Assembly: GCF_000091325.1 (NCBI RefSeq)
Contig: NC_014012.1
Coordinates: 2,524,824 to 2,588,823, forward strand
Direction of reading: 5' to 3'
Source: Shewanella violacea DSS12
Lineage (GTDB): Bacteria; Pseudomonadota; Gammaproteobacteria; Enterobacterales; Shewanellaceae
DNA length: 64,000 nt
The notes below the pieces were generated by a model. It was given only the letters and a program-made list of their open reading frames with translations. It ran no database searches and was not told the origin of the DNA. The position numbers and the translations under genes were made by a program. Shown piece by piece: positions 18,953 through 29,100 of this stretch; within the stretch, counting starts at the first letter, position 1; every line of letters begins with the position of its first letter.

Positions 18953-18992
18953 GGCTAATAGCTCCATTAATGAGGTCCCAAGGCATTGTAAA

Positions 18993-19025
18993 TATAGAGC
19001 CATCAATTAGTTTGATGGCTCTATA
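18993..19025. terminator. Bidirectional terminator after the cupin/DapA-like operon
   Basis: Perfect stem TATAGAGCCATCAA / TTGATGGCTCTATA (18993-19006 and 19012-19025) with a 5-base loop. It separates the DapA-like gene from the small gene at 18698. Confidence 0.75.
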
Positions 19026-19093
19026 TGCCTATATAGTGATAATTAATACCTAATAGCTTATGTTTTAGGCAGGGTATTTATCATAGTGATGAA

Positions 19094-19996
19094 TTAATTA
19101 CATCGATTTAGGTCTACCAAGATTCTTCTTAAGGCCACATGTTCCCTTGCGGGTAAGTCCTTTAGGGGCAATCTGGGCGATCCCATATCGGTTCCTTGAA
19201 GTTTCAAGCCTGCCTTGATACTCGCGGCCAAGCCTTGCTTAACAATAAACTCCAGAAAAGTGATCTGCTGGTAGAAGAGCTTTCTCGCCTTGTCATTGTC
19301 GCCACTCTTGATGCTATCGAACAATCGCTTAGGCAGATCGCCTATCAATACCGGCGCCGCGCTGCACCAGCCTTTAGCCCCTGCATTAATCGCCTCCAGG
19401 GCCAGGTAGTTACAACCATTGTAAAAAGGTAGCGTGCCATTAGACAGCATATGCAGTTTATGCATCCTGCGAATGTCACCACTGCTTTCCTTGACCATGG
19501 TCACATTGGTAATACTGTTGACCATCTTGCACATAAATTCCGGTGACATGTCGATGCCGCTGGTCGACGGATTGTTATAGACCATGATAGGCACAGAGAT
19601 CGCGTCTGATATGGCCTGATAATGATCAAATATCTCATCTTCGCTCAACTTGTAATAAGACATAGGCGATACCATGACGGCTCTCGCCCCCGCCTTATCG
19701 GCAAATACAGCCCGAGCTACGGCATCTGGGGTGGTCAGCTCAGAAATACCTATGATAACCGGAACCCGACCCGCTACATAATGTATGGTGGCTAATGCCG
19801 TTTCTTCCCATTCACCAGTATCCAGATACGCCCCTTCTCCGGCGCTGCCCAATGCCGCTATGGCACTAGATCCCGACGAAATTAGACCATCTATGATGCT
19901 GTGTAGCTGCAAAATATTAACCGTGCCAGTGACGTCAGAGAAAGGCGTGATGGGATAACCTATGATCCCAGTCAATTCTAAAGTCTTATTCATCAT
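19094..19996 (-). CDS. DapA/NanA-family aldolase (dihydrodipicolinate synthase-like)
   Basis: 300 residues, normal for the class I aldolase family. The Schiff-base Lys lies in VKESSGD (near residue 168) and the catalytic Tyr in VYNNPSTSG (near residue 140). The N-terminal GIIGYPITPF and GSAGEGAYLD match the pyruvate-binding region, although the usual G-T-T-G-E is changed to GSAGE. It likely condenses or cleaves a pyruvate-containing substrate. Context with a cupin and LysR suggests a catabolic role rather than lysine synthesis. It overlaps the cupin gene by four bases. Confidence 0.82.
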   Translation of the reverse strand: MMNKTLELTGIIGYPITPFSDVTGTVNILQLHSIIDGLISSGSSAIAALGSAGEGAYLDTGEWEETALATIHYVAGRVPVIIGISELTTPDAVARAVFADKAGARAVMVSPMSYYKLSEDEIFDHYQAISDAISVPIMVYNNPSTSGIDMSPEFMCKMVNSITNVTMVKESSGDIRRMHKLHMLSNGTLPFYNGCNYLALEAINAGAKGWCSAAPVLIGDLPKRLFDSIKSGDNDKARKLFYQQITFLEFIVKQGLAASIKAGLKLQGTDMGSPRLPLKDLPAREHVALRRILVDLNRCN

Positions 19997-20439
19997 GCTT
20001 CCTCTCTGATAGCCAATTGGCCAAGGTTCTGTAACATGGGGGCATTTTCACAGGCTAAGTATCTAGCCGGAGAGCTTGGGTTGGTATTCACATGGTGATG
20101 CCAGGCCCAGTTAGGGATATAGATAACATCACCGGCCTGCCATTCGATTTTTTGATCTTCAATCATGGAGTAGCCTTCGCCTTCGAGGATATAGGCCAAG
20201 GTTTCATAGCTGTGGCGATGACGATTAGATCTGTCACCAGGCAACAAGCCGCCGATTGTCATGCTGATAGAGTTACTCGGCAAGTTGACGATATGCACCG
20301 GGTGCTTACGTTCTTTGGAAAAGGTGTTGCTGATATTGTCTTTCTCAACCGCTTTATGGGCTAATACTGGGGGTAGATGCGCTTGCAAACTCGATTTGGT
20401 TTCACCGAAATCTGCTGAACTGAATTTCTTAGTCGTCAT
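19993..20439 (-). CDS. Cupin-domain protein
   Basis: 148 residues with AAGGA upstream. Cupin motif 1 is clear: GDRSNRHRHSYETLAYILEG carries the HxH pair and Glu metal ligands. Motif 2 is GDVIYIPNWAWHHH with another His. One metal ion is thus expected. It is the first gene of a two-gene operon with the DapA-like aldolase and is divergent from a LysR regulator. It may be a dioxygenase, isomerase or sensor of a small acid; nothing in the sequence decides which. Confidence 0.78.
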   Translation of the reverse strand: MTTKKFSSADFGETKSSLQAHLPPVLAHKAVEKDNISNTFSKERKHPVHIVNLPSNSISMTIGGLLPGDRSNRHRHSYETLAYILEGEGYSMIEDQKIEWQAGDVIYIPNWAWHHHVNTNPSSPARYLACENAPMLQNLGQLAIREEA

Positions 20440-20528
20440 AGATATTTCCTTAATCTGGTGTGACTCTGTTTCGTTGGAAGCATCCTCGCAGATAAGAGAT
20501 TGCAGAAATAACTTTTAATTATTACCAT

Positions 20529-20551
20529 ATTGATAAGTAAAAACTATCAAT
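20529..20551. promoter_or_regulatory. LysR-type operator (T-N11-A palindrome)
   Basis: ATTGATA-N9-TATCAAT is a perfect inverted repeat that contains the T-N11-A core (T20534, A20546). It lies 10 bp before the LysR gene start and 90 bp before the cupin start, as expected for a site that autoregulates lysR and controls the divergent operon. Confidence 0.8.
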
Positions 20552-20560
20552 GGTGCATGA

Positions 20561-21448
20561 ATGGAACTCAGACATTTTCGTTATTTTAAGGTGGTAGCCG
20601 AGCTACAGCACTTTCATCGGGCCGCCGACGCCTTATGTATCTCACAGCCAGCACTGTCTAATCAGATAAAGCAGCTGGAAGATGAACTCGGTACTAAGTT
20701 ATTTAACCGAGTGGGCAGACGCGTCGAAATTTCCGAAGCCGGTAGCCTGGTTCTGGCGTCGATAACCCATATTTTAAATGACGTCGATAGAATGAAAGAT
20801 GCGGTTGCCGAAATAGAATCAGGTGTGGCGGGAACCCTTAGAGTCGGTGTGATCCAATCCGTAAATGCCTTATATGCTCAAGATCTGGCTCTGGCCTTCG
20901 ACAGTATTTGTCCCAATGTGTCCCTCTGTATCGAGGAGCTGTCTAATGATGAGATAACCACTAAGGTAGAAAGAGGGGAACTGGATATCGGCATAGGTTT
21001 CGCCCATGGACCGGTTTACAAGAATTTGGCCTTTACCCAGCTATTCAAAGAAAAATGGAGCCTTATCTGTTCACTGTCACAGGCTGATTCGGCTAAACGT
21101 CTGTTAAAGGGTGAAGCACACGATCTTAAGGCCATATTGCTACCCAATCATTTCGAAACCCGCAGGATAGTGAATAAATACTTTCTCGAGCATCATATTT
21201 CGGTTAATAAGATCACAGAGCTCAACTCCATCATTCGTATCCTGGCATTTGTGCGTAACAGCCGCTCCTTCACCATACTGCCAAGTTCCTTCGCGTCACT
21301 GTCTAGCATAGAGCCGCTGCAGTCATTTGACTTGAGTTCGGCCATCACTCCAAGAGTCGTCGGCATGCTGCAGGCCCAAGACAGGATAACTAAGCGCTCC
21401 GCCAGCATATTCGCCGAGGTCTTGACCGAGCAACTCTCGGTTACATGA
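20561..21448 (+). CDS. LysR-family transcriptional regulator (CynR-like)
   Basis: 295 residues. The N-terminal winged HTH is textbook (MELRHFRYFKVVAELQHFHR then QPALSNQIKQLEDELGTKLF). A coiled linker and a substrate-binding domain from about residue 90 follow (GTLRVGVIQSVNALYAQDLA). It probably senses the substrate of the cupin/DapA-like operon and acts at the perfect palindrome in the shared promoter. The ligand is unknown. Confidence 0.88.
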   Translation: MELRHFRYFKVVAELQHFHRAADALCISQPALSNQIKQLEDELGTKLFNRVGRRVEISEAGSLVLASITHILNDVDRMKDAVAEIESGVAGTLRVGVIQSVNALYAQDLALAFDSICPNVSLCIEELSNDEITTKVERGELDIGIGFAHGPVYKNLAFTQLFKEKWSLICSLSQADSAKRLLKGEAHDLKAILLPNHFETRRIVNKYFLEHHISVNKITELNSIIRILAFVRNSRSFTILPSSFASLSSIEPLQSFDLSSAITPRVVGMLQAQDRITKRSASIFAEVLTEQLSVT

Positions 21449-21566
21449 GGCTGAGCTAGGTATCATTTAATGCACAGAGCGTTAGTCCCTTTTCAGGACA
21501 CATGATAGCGAGGTGAGTGAATAGTATTTTATTGTAGGGAGTGCTTTGTGAATTGAACCGGCGGCG

Positions 21567-22487
21567 CTAGAAACTGCACACGGTATTTCTGTTGCTGCGT
21601 TTCGCTTCATATAGAGCAGTATCGGCTTCATGGATCAGCTGACCTAAAGATTGATGGCGAAAGTAAGACAGGCCGATACTCACGGTCAATCTAAGCTCAG
21701 TTCCATCGTCTAAGATCATGGGGTTATTGGCTAAACTTGCTCGGTAATACTCGGCCAATGCCCCTGCGCCATCTTCGCTGCTCCCCGAGATGATGATCAT
21801 AAACTCTTCGCCGCCATAGCGAATAAGCACATCGGACATACGACTGTTATCGGTGAGGATTTTAGAGACGAATTGCAGTGCGCGATCGCCAACCAAGTGC
21901 CCATGTTTATCGTTTACTTGCTTGAAGTGATCGAGATCTAACATCAGCACTGCAAAATTCCCCTCACCGCGAGAGGCGATTTTATGCATCACCTCTCCCT
22001 GCTTCAATCCTTCGCGGCGATTAAACAGCCCAGTGAGATCATCAAAGCTGGCCTGCTTTGTCAGCACGGATTCGAGCCTTTTCTGCTCGGTGATATCGAA
22101 AATAACCCCAATAAGGCCGGCAACCTTGTCGTCCTTATCGAAAAAACTGGTCTTATGAAATTTAACGAACAGCTCATCACCTTCTTTTGAGCGGATCTGC
22201 TTCTCATAGACCTGAATACCTGGCTCATCGAACAGGGCCTGATCGGCTTGCTGGTAAACATCGGCCAGCTCTTTGTCAAAGAGCTCGTAAACGCTACGAC
22301 CTATCATCTGATCCCTAGTTAACTTGATAAAGTCTTCGAAGGCTTTATTACAACCAAGATAAACTCCGGCAATATCTTTGTAGAAGATAGGCACAGGCAA
22401 GGTGTCTATCATCAATTGCAACATAGGACTGTTATTCGATAGAAACGATAATAGATCTGGTACTTGTATTTCGGTCAATTTATCCAT
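21567..22487 (-). CDS. PAS-GGDEF diguanylate cyclase
   Basis: 306 residues. A PAS domain spans about residues 20-135 (MLQLMIDTLPVPIFYKDIAG, then the PAC segment AGLIGVIFDITEQKRLE). The GGDEF domain follows, with RYGGEEFMIII at about 223-233. An RxxD product-inhibition site (RMSD) sits five residues before GGEEF. All catalytic features for making cyclic di-GMP from GTP are present. There is no membrane segment, so it is a soluble sensor. It is transcribed alone; signal and target are unknown. Confidence 0.92.
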   Translation of the reverse strand: MDKLTEIQVPDLLSFLSNNSPMLQLMIDTLPVPIFYKDIAGVYLGCNKAFEDFIKLTRDQMIGRSVYELFDKELADVYQQADQALFDEPGIQVYEKQIRSKEGDELFVKFHKTSFFDKDDKVAGLIGVIFDITEQKRLESVLTKQASFDDLTGLFNRREGLKQGEVMHKIASRGEGNFAVLMLDLDHFKQVNDKHGHLVGDRALQFVSKILTDNSRMSDVLIRYGGEEFMIIISGSSEDGAGALAEYYRASLANNPMILDDGTELRLTVSIGLSYFRHQSLGQLIHEADTALYEAKRSNRNTVCSF

Positions 22488-23038
22488 ATAAGACTACTCG
22501 TTTTGCACCTTTATCTCATCGTGCTACTTCGCTTATTTGGCTAACCCTGAGGTCTTCTCAGCCAAAACATCTATTGGTAAAACAGTATCTACACTTCTAA
22601 TCGCGATATTGGCTAGTACATATGTTACTCCAATATTAATAAATAACACATACTGGCAACACAGTTAAGCGAAGAGGATTTAATTTCTAGGTGATTAGCA
22701 CATAGATGTTTGTAAGCTCCCTAGTCTTCGCTGGCTAAAAATCTATAGCTTAACTTATGTTTCCATTTGACTTATCACACGATAACGCCATAGATTTCAT
22801 TCGATTATATTAGCTCAGAAGCTCGACACTCAGGTATGTGAATTCATCAATTTGATGTAGTTTTTAAAACGGCATCACGCAAACATCATTTATTACGCTT
22901 AATCGACCTTTTTTAATGATTAGTTGCTAGATATTAAAATCTTTGTCTGGTTTAATATGGCTTAATTCGGCGCTCGATGCCTTTGTTTATTCGCTAATAA
23001 GTTATGCGCTCAACAATAGGAAGCAATACTTGTTCGAT
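22488..23038. other. Intergenic region without recognised genes
   Basis: A 550-bp A+T-rich gap between the divergent cyclase and czc leader genes. No RNA gene, repeat or recognisable metal-responsive operator was seen. The open frame from 22943 to 23038 lacks a ribosome-binding site and hides the signal peptide of the next gene. Confidence 0.4.
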
Positions 23039-23407
23039 ATGAAAAGCTCAACACAGATCTTACAATCTAAGTTGACACTGGTACTCTTACTGGTGGTTTT
23101 TCTGTCGCAATTATTTCCTACCTGTGTAGCATCGGATATTCACTACAATGGTCAAAGTACCGCAGCAGTATCGAGTCAGCCTATCGAGCAGCAAGAATCT
23201 TGCTGTCACCTACCTGGTCACGCTTGTTCCCATACGAGAGTGGCCAGTGAGTCATCAGATCAAGATGGCGATTTTCATAGCTCTTGTCATCCCCCTATAG
23301 AACACAGCTTCGTCTCCGACTTTAATCGGGTCCAAGGCGCGAGCCTATTTCTTGTCAGCTATCAAAATAGAAGTTACGCCCCCCCTATTCCACCTCCCCA
23401 CGCCTGA
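23039..23407 (+). CDS. Small His/Cys-rich exported protein ahead of czcCBA
   Basis: 122 residues from the ATG at 23039. A TTG at 23030 is an alternative, because AGGA lies about 9 bases before it. The N-terminal LTLVLLLVVFLSQLFPTCVA is a signal peptide. The mature part is rich in Cys and His: ESCCHLPGHACSHTR, HSSCHPP and a proline-rich end PPIPPPHA. It is likely a periplasmic metal-binding accessory of the efflux pump encoded next. No named family was recognised. It is about 100 bp from czcC, so probably the same transcript. Confidence 0.62.
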   Translation: MKSSTQILQSKLTLVLLLVVFLSQLFPTCVASDIHYNGQSTAAVSSQPIEQQESCCHLPGHACSHTRVASESSDQDGDFHSSCHPPIEHSFVSDFNRVQGASLFLVSYQNRSYAPPIPPPHA

Positions 23408-23507
23408 ATTCCTTTTAACAACATAATTTCATCTTAATTGTTAAGTCACTCAGCTTGTATCGCCGACGAAAGCGCTAAGCAAGCTGAGATAACTGGAGTT
23501 CATTCTC

Positions 23508-24848
23508 GTGAAGAGATACCAAGAGATCACCCTCCTGGCCTGCCGACGCGGCATGGCCACTGTGAGTCTGTGTGTGTTTGGCCTATTTGCAGGCCTAATT
23601 TCACACTCAAGTCTGGCAAAAACAGACCAAGCCCAAGGAGAAATTACTCTGCCTTGGGTGCTCGAACAAACCTTATTACACCACCCTCAACTACAAGGCT
23701 ACCCCTATGATTTAAGGGTCAGTGAAGCCCTCACTCTACAGGCTGGGATCAGCCCCAATCCTGAGTTTTCGTTGGAAGTTGAAAACATTCTGGGTTCAGG
23801 CGAGATGCAGGGAGTCGAAAACGCAGAAATCACCTTAGGCTTAAGCCAAGTCATCGAACTTGGGGATAAACGTCAGCGTAGGATAGATTTAGCTCGGGCC
23901 GAACAAGGTCAAAGTCTCAGTGAATATGAGCTGACACGTTTGGATTTATTGGCTGAAGCGACCCAAAGGTATTATCAAGTACTGCGTCTTCAGGCCCTGC
24001 AGGATTGGAATGCCAGGCGCATTCTCGTCGAGCAAGAAGCCCTAAACGAGATTGAGTCACGAGCCAAGGCAGGCGCTGTCACTCAAGCCGATGTGAGCAA
24101 GATGGCCCTGCGTCTATCACGCTCAGAGTCGATTCAATATGGTCTCGAGAGTCAGGCTCAGCTTGCCAGACTCGGTTTAGCCTCCATGTGGTCAAGTGAA
24201 GCTTATTTCACTCTGGTCGCCGGTGAGCTTGCCCCCTTGCACGCCCTTCCTACGGCTGCGAGTGTGCTCAATGCCATGGAGACAGCGCCTCAATACCTGC
24301 AACTGCTCAGTATCGAGCGGGTCATGTATGCCAAACGGCGCATGGAGGAGTCGAAGGCGCAATCTGACATCAGCTTAGGGCTAGGGGTCCGTAGTTATGA
24401 TGGCTTCGACGACGGCGCTTTGATGTTTAACTTCTCTATGCCCATTGCGCTATCTAATCCAAATCAGGGCAACATCATGGCGGCCCGCGCTAAGGAAGAG
24501 ATCGCGAGGGAGCAACAGAGGCTGGCCCGCAGTCAACTCAGGCTGTCCTTGCTTGAAATCCATCTGACCATGGTCAATAACGCCAAACAGGCGAAACGAC
24601 TTCAGCAGCGTCTGCTCCCCTTAGCCAATCGACTGCTTAAAGACACACAAACTGCCTACCATGCCGGTCAAGCCAATGTGCTATTGCTGGCCGATGCACA
24701 ATCAGAGCTGTTTAGCTTACAGCGCGAGCTTATCGAGACCAAAGTTGGCGTCTATCAAGGCCGACTCGAGCTCGAACGCATCACAGGACAATCTATGACC
24801 GCCACTCTCGATAACATCAAGCCATTAGCGGCACAGGAATACAGATAA
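23508..24848 (+). CDS. czcC: CzcC-like outer-membrane factor of a heavy-metal efflux pump
   Basis: 446 residues from a GTG at 23508 with GGAG 11 bases upstream. A signal peptide (VSLCVFGLFAGLISHSSLA) precedes two TolC-type repeats rich in coiled coil (EAEQ-type helices such as RRIDLARAEQGQ and the segment NVLLLADAQSELFSLQRELI). It forms the outer-membrane channel that joins CzcB and CzcA. The stop and the czcB start share one base (TAATG), so translation is coupled. Confidence 0.86.
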   Translation: MKRYQEITLLACRRGMATVSLCVFGLFAGLISHSSLAKTDQAQGEITLPWVLEQTLLHHPQLQGYPYDLRVSEALTLQAGISPNPEFSLEVENILGSGEMQGVENAEITLGLSQVIELGDKRQRRIDLARAEQGQSLSEYELTRLDLLAEATQRYYQVLRLQALQDWNARRILVEQEALNEIESRAKAGAVTQADVSKMALRLSRSESIQYGLESQAQLARLGLASMWSSEAYFTLVAGELAPLHALPTAASVLNAMETAPQYLQLLSIERVMYAKRRMEESKAQSDISLGLGVRSYDGFDDGALMFNFSMPIALSNPNQGNIMAARAKEEIAREQQRLARSQLRLSLLEIHLTMVNNAKQAKRLQQRLLPLANRLLKDTQTAYHAGQANVLLLADAQSELFSLQRELIETKVGVYQGRLELERITGQSMTATLDNIKPLAAQEYR

Positions 24849-26167
24849 TGAAATTTAAACTCAATCGGCTTTCATCGGCACTCATGGCTGCGGCCATCAC
24901 CTTATCGGTATTTAGTTTATCGAGTCTGCTGCCGACTCACTTAGCCTGGGCCAGTGACGATCATGGTCACGGCCATGAAGAGAAGGAAGCAGAAGAGCAT
25001 GCTCCCGAAGGCCCACACGGTGGCAGATTACTCCAAAGTGGCGCGTTCGCCATCGAGATCACTATGGCCGAATCTGGGATTCCGCCTGAGATGCGGGTCT
25101 ATGCCTACCATAAAGGTGAACCACTCGCCCCCCATGACGTACAACTCGAGATCTTACTCACGCGTCTCGGCGGCAAAACTGACAAGGTCAGCTTTGTCGC
25201 GGAAGATGATTATCTGGTCAGTGAGGTCAGCGTGGTCGAGCCTCACTCATTCGAAGTCGAAGTCGATGCCGGCTTTAACGGCAAAATCTTCGACTGGCAT
25301 TATGATAACTTCATGGGCCGCACCGAGATCAATGACAGACTGCTCAAGCTGTCTGGTGTACAGACTCAACTTGCCAAGGCAACACAACTCACCTTCGTCG
25401 ACACCCTGTTTGGTATCGTCGCGCCCATTGCCGACAAACAGTTTAGCGTTAACGCCCCCTATTCTGGCGTGATTGAGCAGCTACACGTCAGTATCGGTGA
25501 CTCAGTGATAAAGGGCCAAGTCATCGCCACTGTACGTAACTCCAGCACCTTGCAAACTTATGCGGTCAAGAGTCCGGCCAAGGGTCAGATTACCGAGCAG
25601 CTATTGAGCTTAGGGGACAACACCTATAACCGCGCCTTAATCCGCATCAGCGACCTATCCCGCGTGTGGATCGACCTGTCAGCCTTTCCTAAGAGCATAA
25701 GCAGGCTAGCTCTGGGTCAGAAAGTCACCATAGGAGATGATCATGGCAATGCTCACGGCGCCCAGAGTGACATAAATGACGCATATTCTAGTGCATCAGC
25801 CAGCAGCACCATCAGCTATATCGCGCCGACGATGACGGGAGGTCATATCGCTCGGGTGCGAGCCGTTATCGATAACCGTCAGGGTCATTGGCGCCCCGGG
25901 ATGCATATTCAAGCCGACATAGAGACTCGTATCAAGCAAGTCCCTCTAGCTGTGCGCGTCGATGCGCTGCAGAACTTTATGGATAAGCCCGCCGTCTTCG
26001 TCAAACATGGCAATACCTTCGAGGTGCGTATGCTGAGCTTAGGTGAGAGCGATGGCGTGTATGTCGAGGTGCTGGCAGGTCTGGATAGTGATGTCGAGTA
26101 TGTCACCAAGAACAGCTACTTATTGAAGGCGGACATCATGAAAGACGCCGCTAAACACGTGCATTAG
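24848..26167 (+). CDS. czcB: CzcB-like periplasmic adaptor of a heavy-metal efflux pump
   Basis: 439 residues with a signal peptide and then a His/Glu-rich N-terminus (DDHGHGHEEKEAEEHAPEG) that could catch Zn2+, Co2+ or Cd2+ in the periplasm. The lipoyl/barrel-sandwich hairpin is visible (YSGVIEQLHVSIGDSVIKGQ near 200 and SPAKGQITEQLLSLGDNTYN near 240). It bridges CzcC and CzcA. The gene lies within the operon, one base overlapping czcC and 11 bp before czcA. Confidence 0.88.
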   Translation: MKFKLNRLSSALMAAAITLSVFSLSSLLPTHLAWASDDHGHGHEEKEAEEHAPEGPHGGRLLQSGAFAIEITMAESGIPPEMRVYAYHKGEPLAPHDVQLEILLTRLGGKTDKVSFVAEDDYLVSEVSVVEPHSFEVEVDAGFNGKIFDWHYDNFMGRTEINDRLLKLSGVQTQLAKATQLTFVDTLFGIVAPIADKQFSVNAPYSGVIEQLHVSIGDSVIKGQVIATVRNSSTLQTYAVKSPAKGQITEQLLSLGDNTYNRALIRISDLSRVWIDLSAFPKSISRLALGQKVTIGDDHGNAHGAQSDINDAYSSASASSTISYIAPTMTGGHIARVRAVIDNRQGHWRPGMHIQADIETRIKQVPLAVRVDALQNFMDKPAVFVKHGNTFEVRMLSLGESDGVYVEVLAGLDSDVEYVTKNSYLLKADIMKDAAKHVH

Positions 26168-26178
26168 GAGAGAATTCA

Positions 26179-29100
26179 ATGGATACAATCATCTCCTTCG
26201 CCCTAAAGCGACGGTTACTAGTACTGGCGATGACCTTGCTCATCGCCTTGCTGGGCGTTTATAACACCTTAAAACTGCCTATCGATGCGGTGCCGGACAT
26301 CACCAATGTCCAAGTGCAGATCAACACGGCCATAGCGGGCTACTCACCACTAGAGTCCGAGCAACGCCTGACGTATGTGATAGAGAACGCCATGGCAGGC
26401 ATTCCTAATCTGGAGTATACCCGCTCCATCTCACGCTATGGCCTGTCTCAGGTGACGGTGATTTTCGACGAAGGCACCGATATCTATTGGGCCAGGCAAC
26501 AGATCTCCGAGCGCCTGCAAGGTATACGCGGCGAGCTTCCTCAGGATGCCAAGCCGGCTCTTGGGCCGGTGAGCAGTGGTCTTGGTGAGGTGTTCACCTA
26601 CTCCATTCGTGCCCAAGACGGCGCGACTAAGGAAGACGGCACCCCCTATAACGCCGAAGATCTGCGGACCATTCAGGACTGGATCATTCGCCCTCAGTTG
26701 GTCAAAGTGGCCGGCGTCACCGAGATCAACAGCTTAGGCGGATTCGAGCGTGAATATCAGGTCGCGCCGGATCCCAGTAAGATGTTGGCCTTTAAGATCA
26801 GCATCAATGATGTGATCACCGCCCTAGAGCGCAACAACCGCAACGCGGGCGCAGGTTATATCGAGAGAAACGGCGAGCAATGGTTAGTCCGCTCACCCGG
26901 ACAACTCAAAGATCTCGAACAGATCCGTAAAGTCGTGATCACCAAGCGTGACGATGCGCCGGTGCGTATCGGCGATGTGGCCGAAGTCTTCTACGGTAAA
27001 CAGCTCAGAACAGGCGCCGCCACACAAGATGGCCAGGAAACAGTACTGGGTACCGCCTTCATGCTGATGGGGGAAAACAGCCGCGTGGTCGCCAAAGAGG
27101 TCGGTGACAGACTCAAACTCATCAATGCCAGTCTACCCCAAGGCATCATCGCCGAAGCTGTGTATGATAGAACCGGGCTGGTCGATAAAGCCATAGCCAC
27201 AGTGCAAAAGAACCTGTTCGAGGGTGCCGTGCTGGTGATCGTCGTCCTGTTTGCCCTGTTGGGTAACTTTCGCGCCGCGCTGATCGCCGCCCTGGTGATC
27301 CCGCTGAGTATGTTGTTCGCCATCACAGGCATGACGACTAACCGGGTATCGGGTAATCTGATGAGTCTGGGTGCCATCGATTTTGGCATCATAGTCGATG
27401 GCGCGGTGATCATCGTCGAGAACGCCCTGCGCCGTCTCGGCATGGCTCAGAAAAAATACGCTCGTCTGCTCTCGCTCGAAGAGAGGATGGAGGTGGTGTT
27501 CGATGCAACTAAGGAGGTGTTCCGCCCTGCCGTGTTCGGTGTGCTTATCATCATGTTGGTCTACCTGCCCATCTTCGCCCTCAGCGGCGTTGAAGGTAAG
27601 ATGTTCCATCCCATGGCCTTCACTGTTGTGGCTGCACTGATTGGTGCGCTTATTTTCTCGGTCACCTTCGTGCCGGCGGCCATCGCGATATTCGTCAAGG
27701 GCAAGGTCAATGAGAAAGAAAATTGGCTTATGTCTAAGGCCCGTAGCGTCTATGAACCCGTGTTGTTCTTCTCCCTCAAACGCCCAGCCATCATAGTTAT
27801 TGCTGCTATAGGTTTGATGGCGGTCACCTCTTATCAGGTGACCCGTTTAGGCTCTGAGTTTTTGCCTAAACTGGATGAAGGAGACATAGCCCTCCATGCT
27901 ATGCGCATTACCGGCACAGGCCTAGAGCAGTCTATCGAGATGCAGAAGAAGCTTGAGCTGATCATAGGTGAACTCGATGAAGTGGAGCGGGTGTTTTCGA
28001 AAATCGGTACCCCAGAGGTGGCCACAGATCCTATGCCGCCAAGTGTTGCCGATACCATCTTGATCATTAAACCCAGATCCCAATGGGCTAACCCCAGTAA
28101 GACCAAGGAGGCGTTCATCGATGAGCTGCGTCATCATATCGAACAGGTACCGGGGAATAACTATGAATTTACCCAGCCTATCGAGATGCGCTTCAACGAG
28201 TTGATTGCCGGTGTGCGCGCCGATGTGGCCCTAAGGATATATGGTGACGATCTCGATGTCCTCAAACAGGCCGGCGATCGTGCTCTGGGCTTATTTCAGC
28301 AACTCGAGGGGGCTAAGGATGTCCGTGTGGAGCAGATGTCAGGCCTGCCAACCCTCTCTATCGAGCCAAACCGGGATCACTTAGCCTTGCTGGGTCTCAC
28401 TATAGTCGATGTTCAGCAAGCGCTGCAGGTCGCCGTATCAGGTGTTCAAGTCGGCCTTATCTATGAGGGGGACAGACGGTTTAAACTCATAGTGCGTATG
28501 AATAGCAATATCAGCCAAGATCTCAAGGCACTGGAAAACCTGCCTATCGCCCTTCCCTTGGATCTCAACCCGGACCTTAGCTATGTGCCTTTGGGAGAAG
28601 TGGCCGACATTCGATTCAAGATTGGCCCCAATCAAATCAACCGTCAGAGCGGCAAGCGTCATGTGCTGGTGACCGCCAATGTCGAGGGACGAGATTTAGG
28701 CTCTTTCATCAAGGACACTAAAATCCTCATGGGTGACGAGCTTAAGCTACCCAGTGGCTACTGGAGCGAGTATGGTGGCACCTTCGAGCAGCTCGAATCG
28801 GCATCCAATCGCTTGATGATAATCGTGCCACTGACCTTACTGCTCATCTTCGGCCTGTTATACAGCGCCTTTGGCTCAATCAGAGACTCGATGATCATCT
28901 TCAGCGGTGTGCCGCTAGCACTGACCGGGGGCGTACTGGCCCTGGTGCTCAGGGACATGCCTCTGTCTATCTCGGCGGCGGTGGGCTTTATCGCCCTGTC
29001 GGGCATAGCCGTGCTAAATGGCGTGGTGATGCTGAGCTTTATCAAGGAGCTAAGAGTACAAGGGCTGGAGCTTTTTGAGGCCATTAAGCAAGGCGCGAGT

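Noticed and set aside
27133..27609. 158-codon minus-strand frame inside czcA
   Set aside because: Shadow of the third-position bias of czcA; His/Asp-rich composition is typical of such mirror frames.
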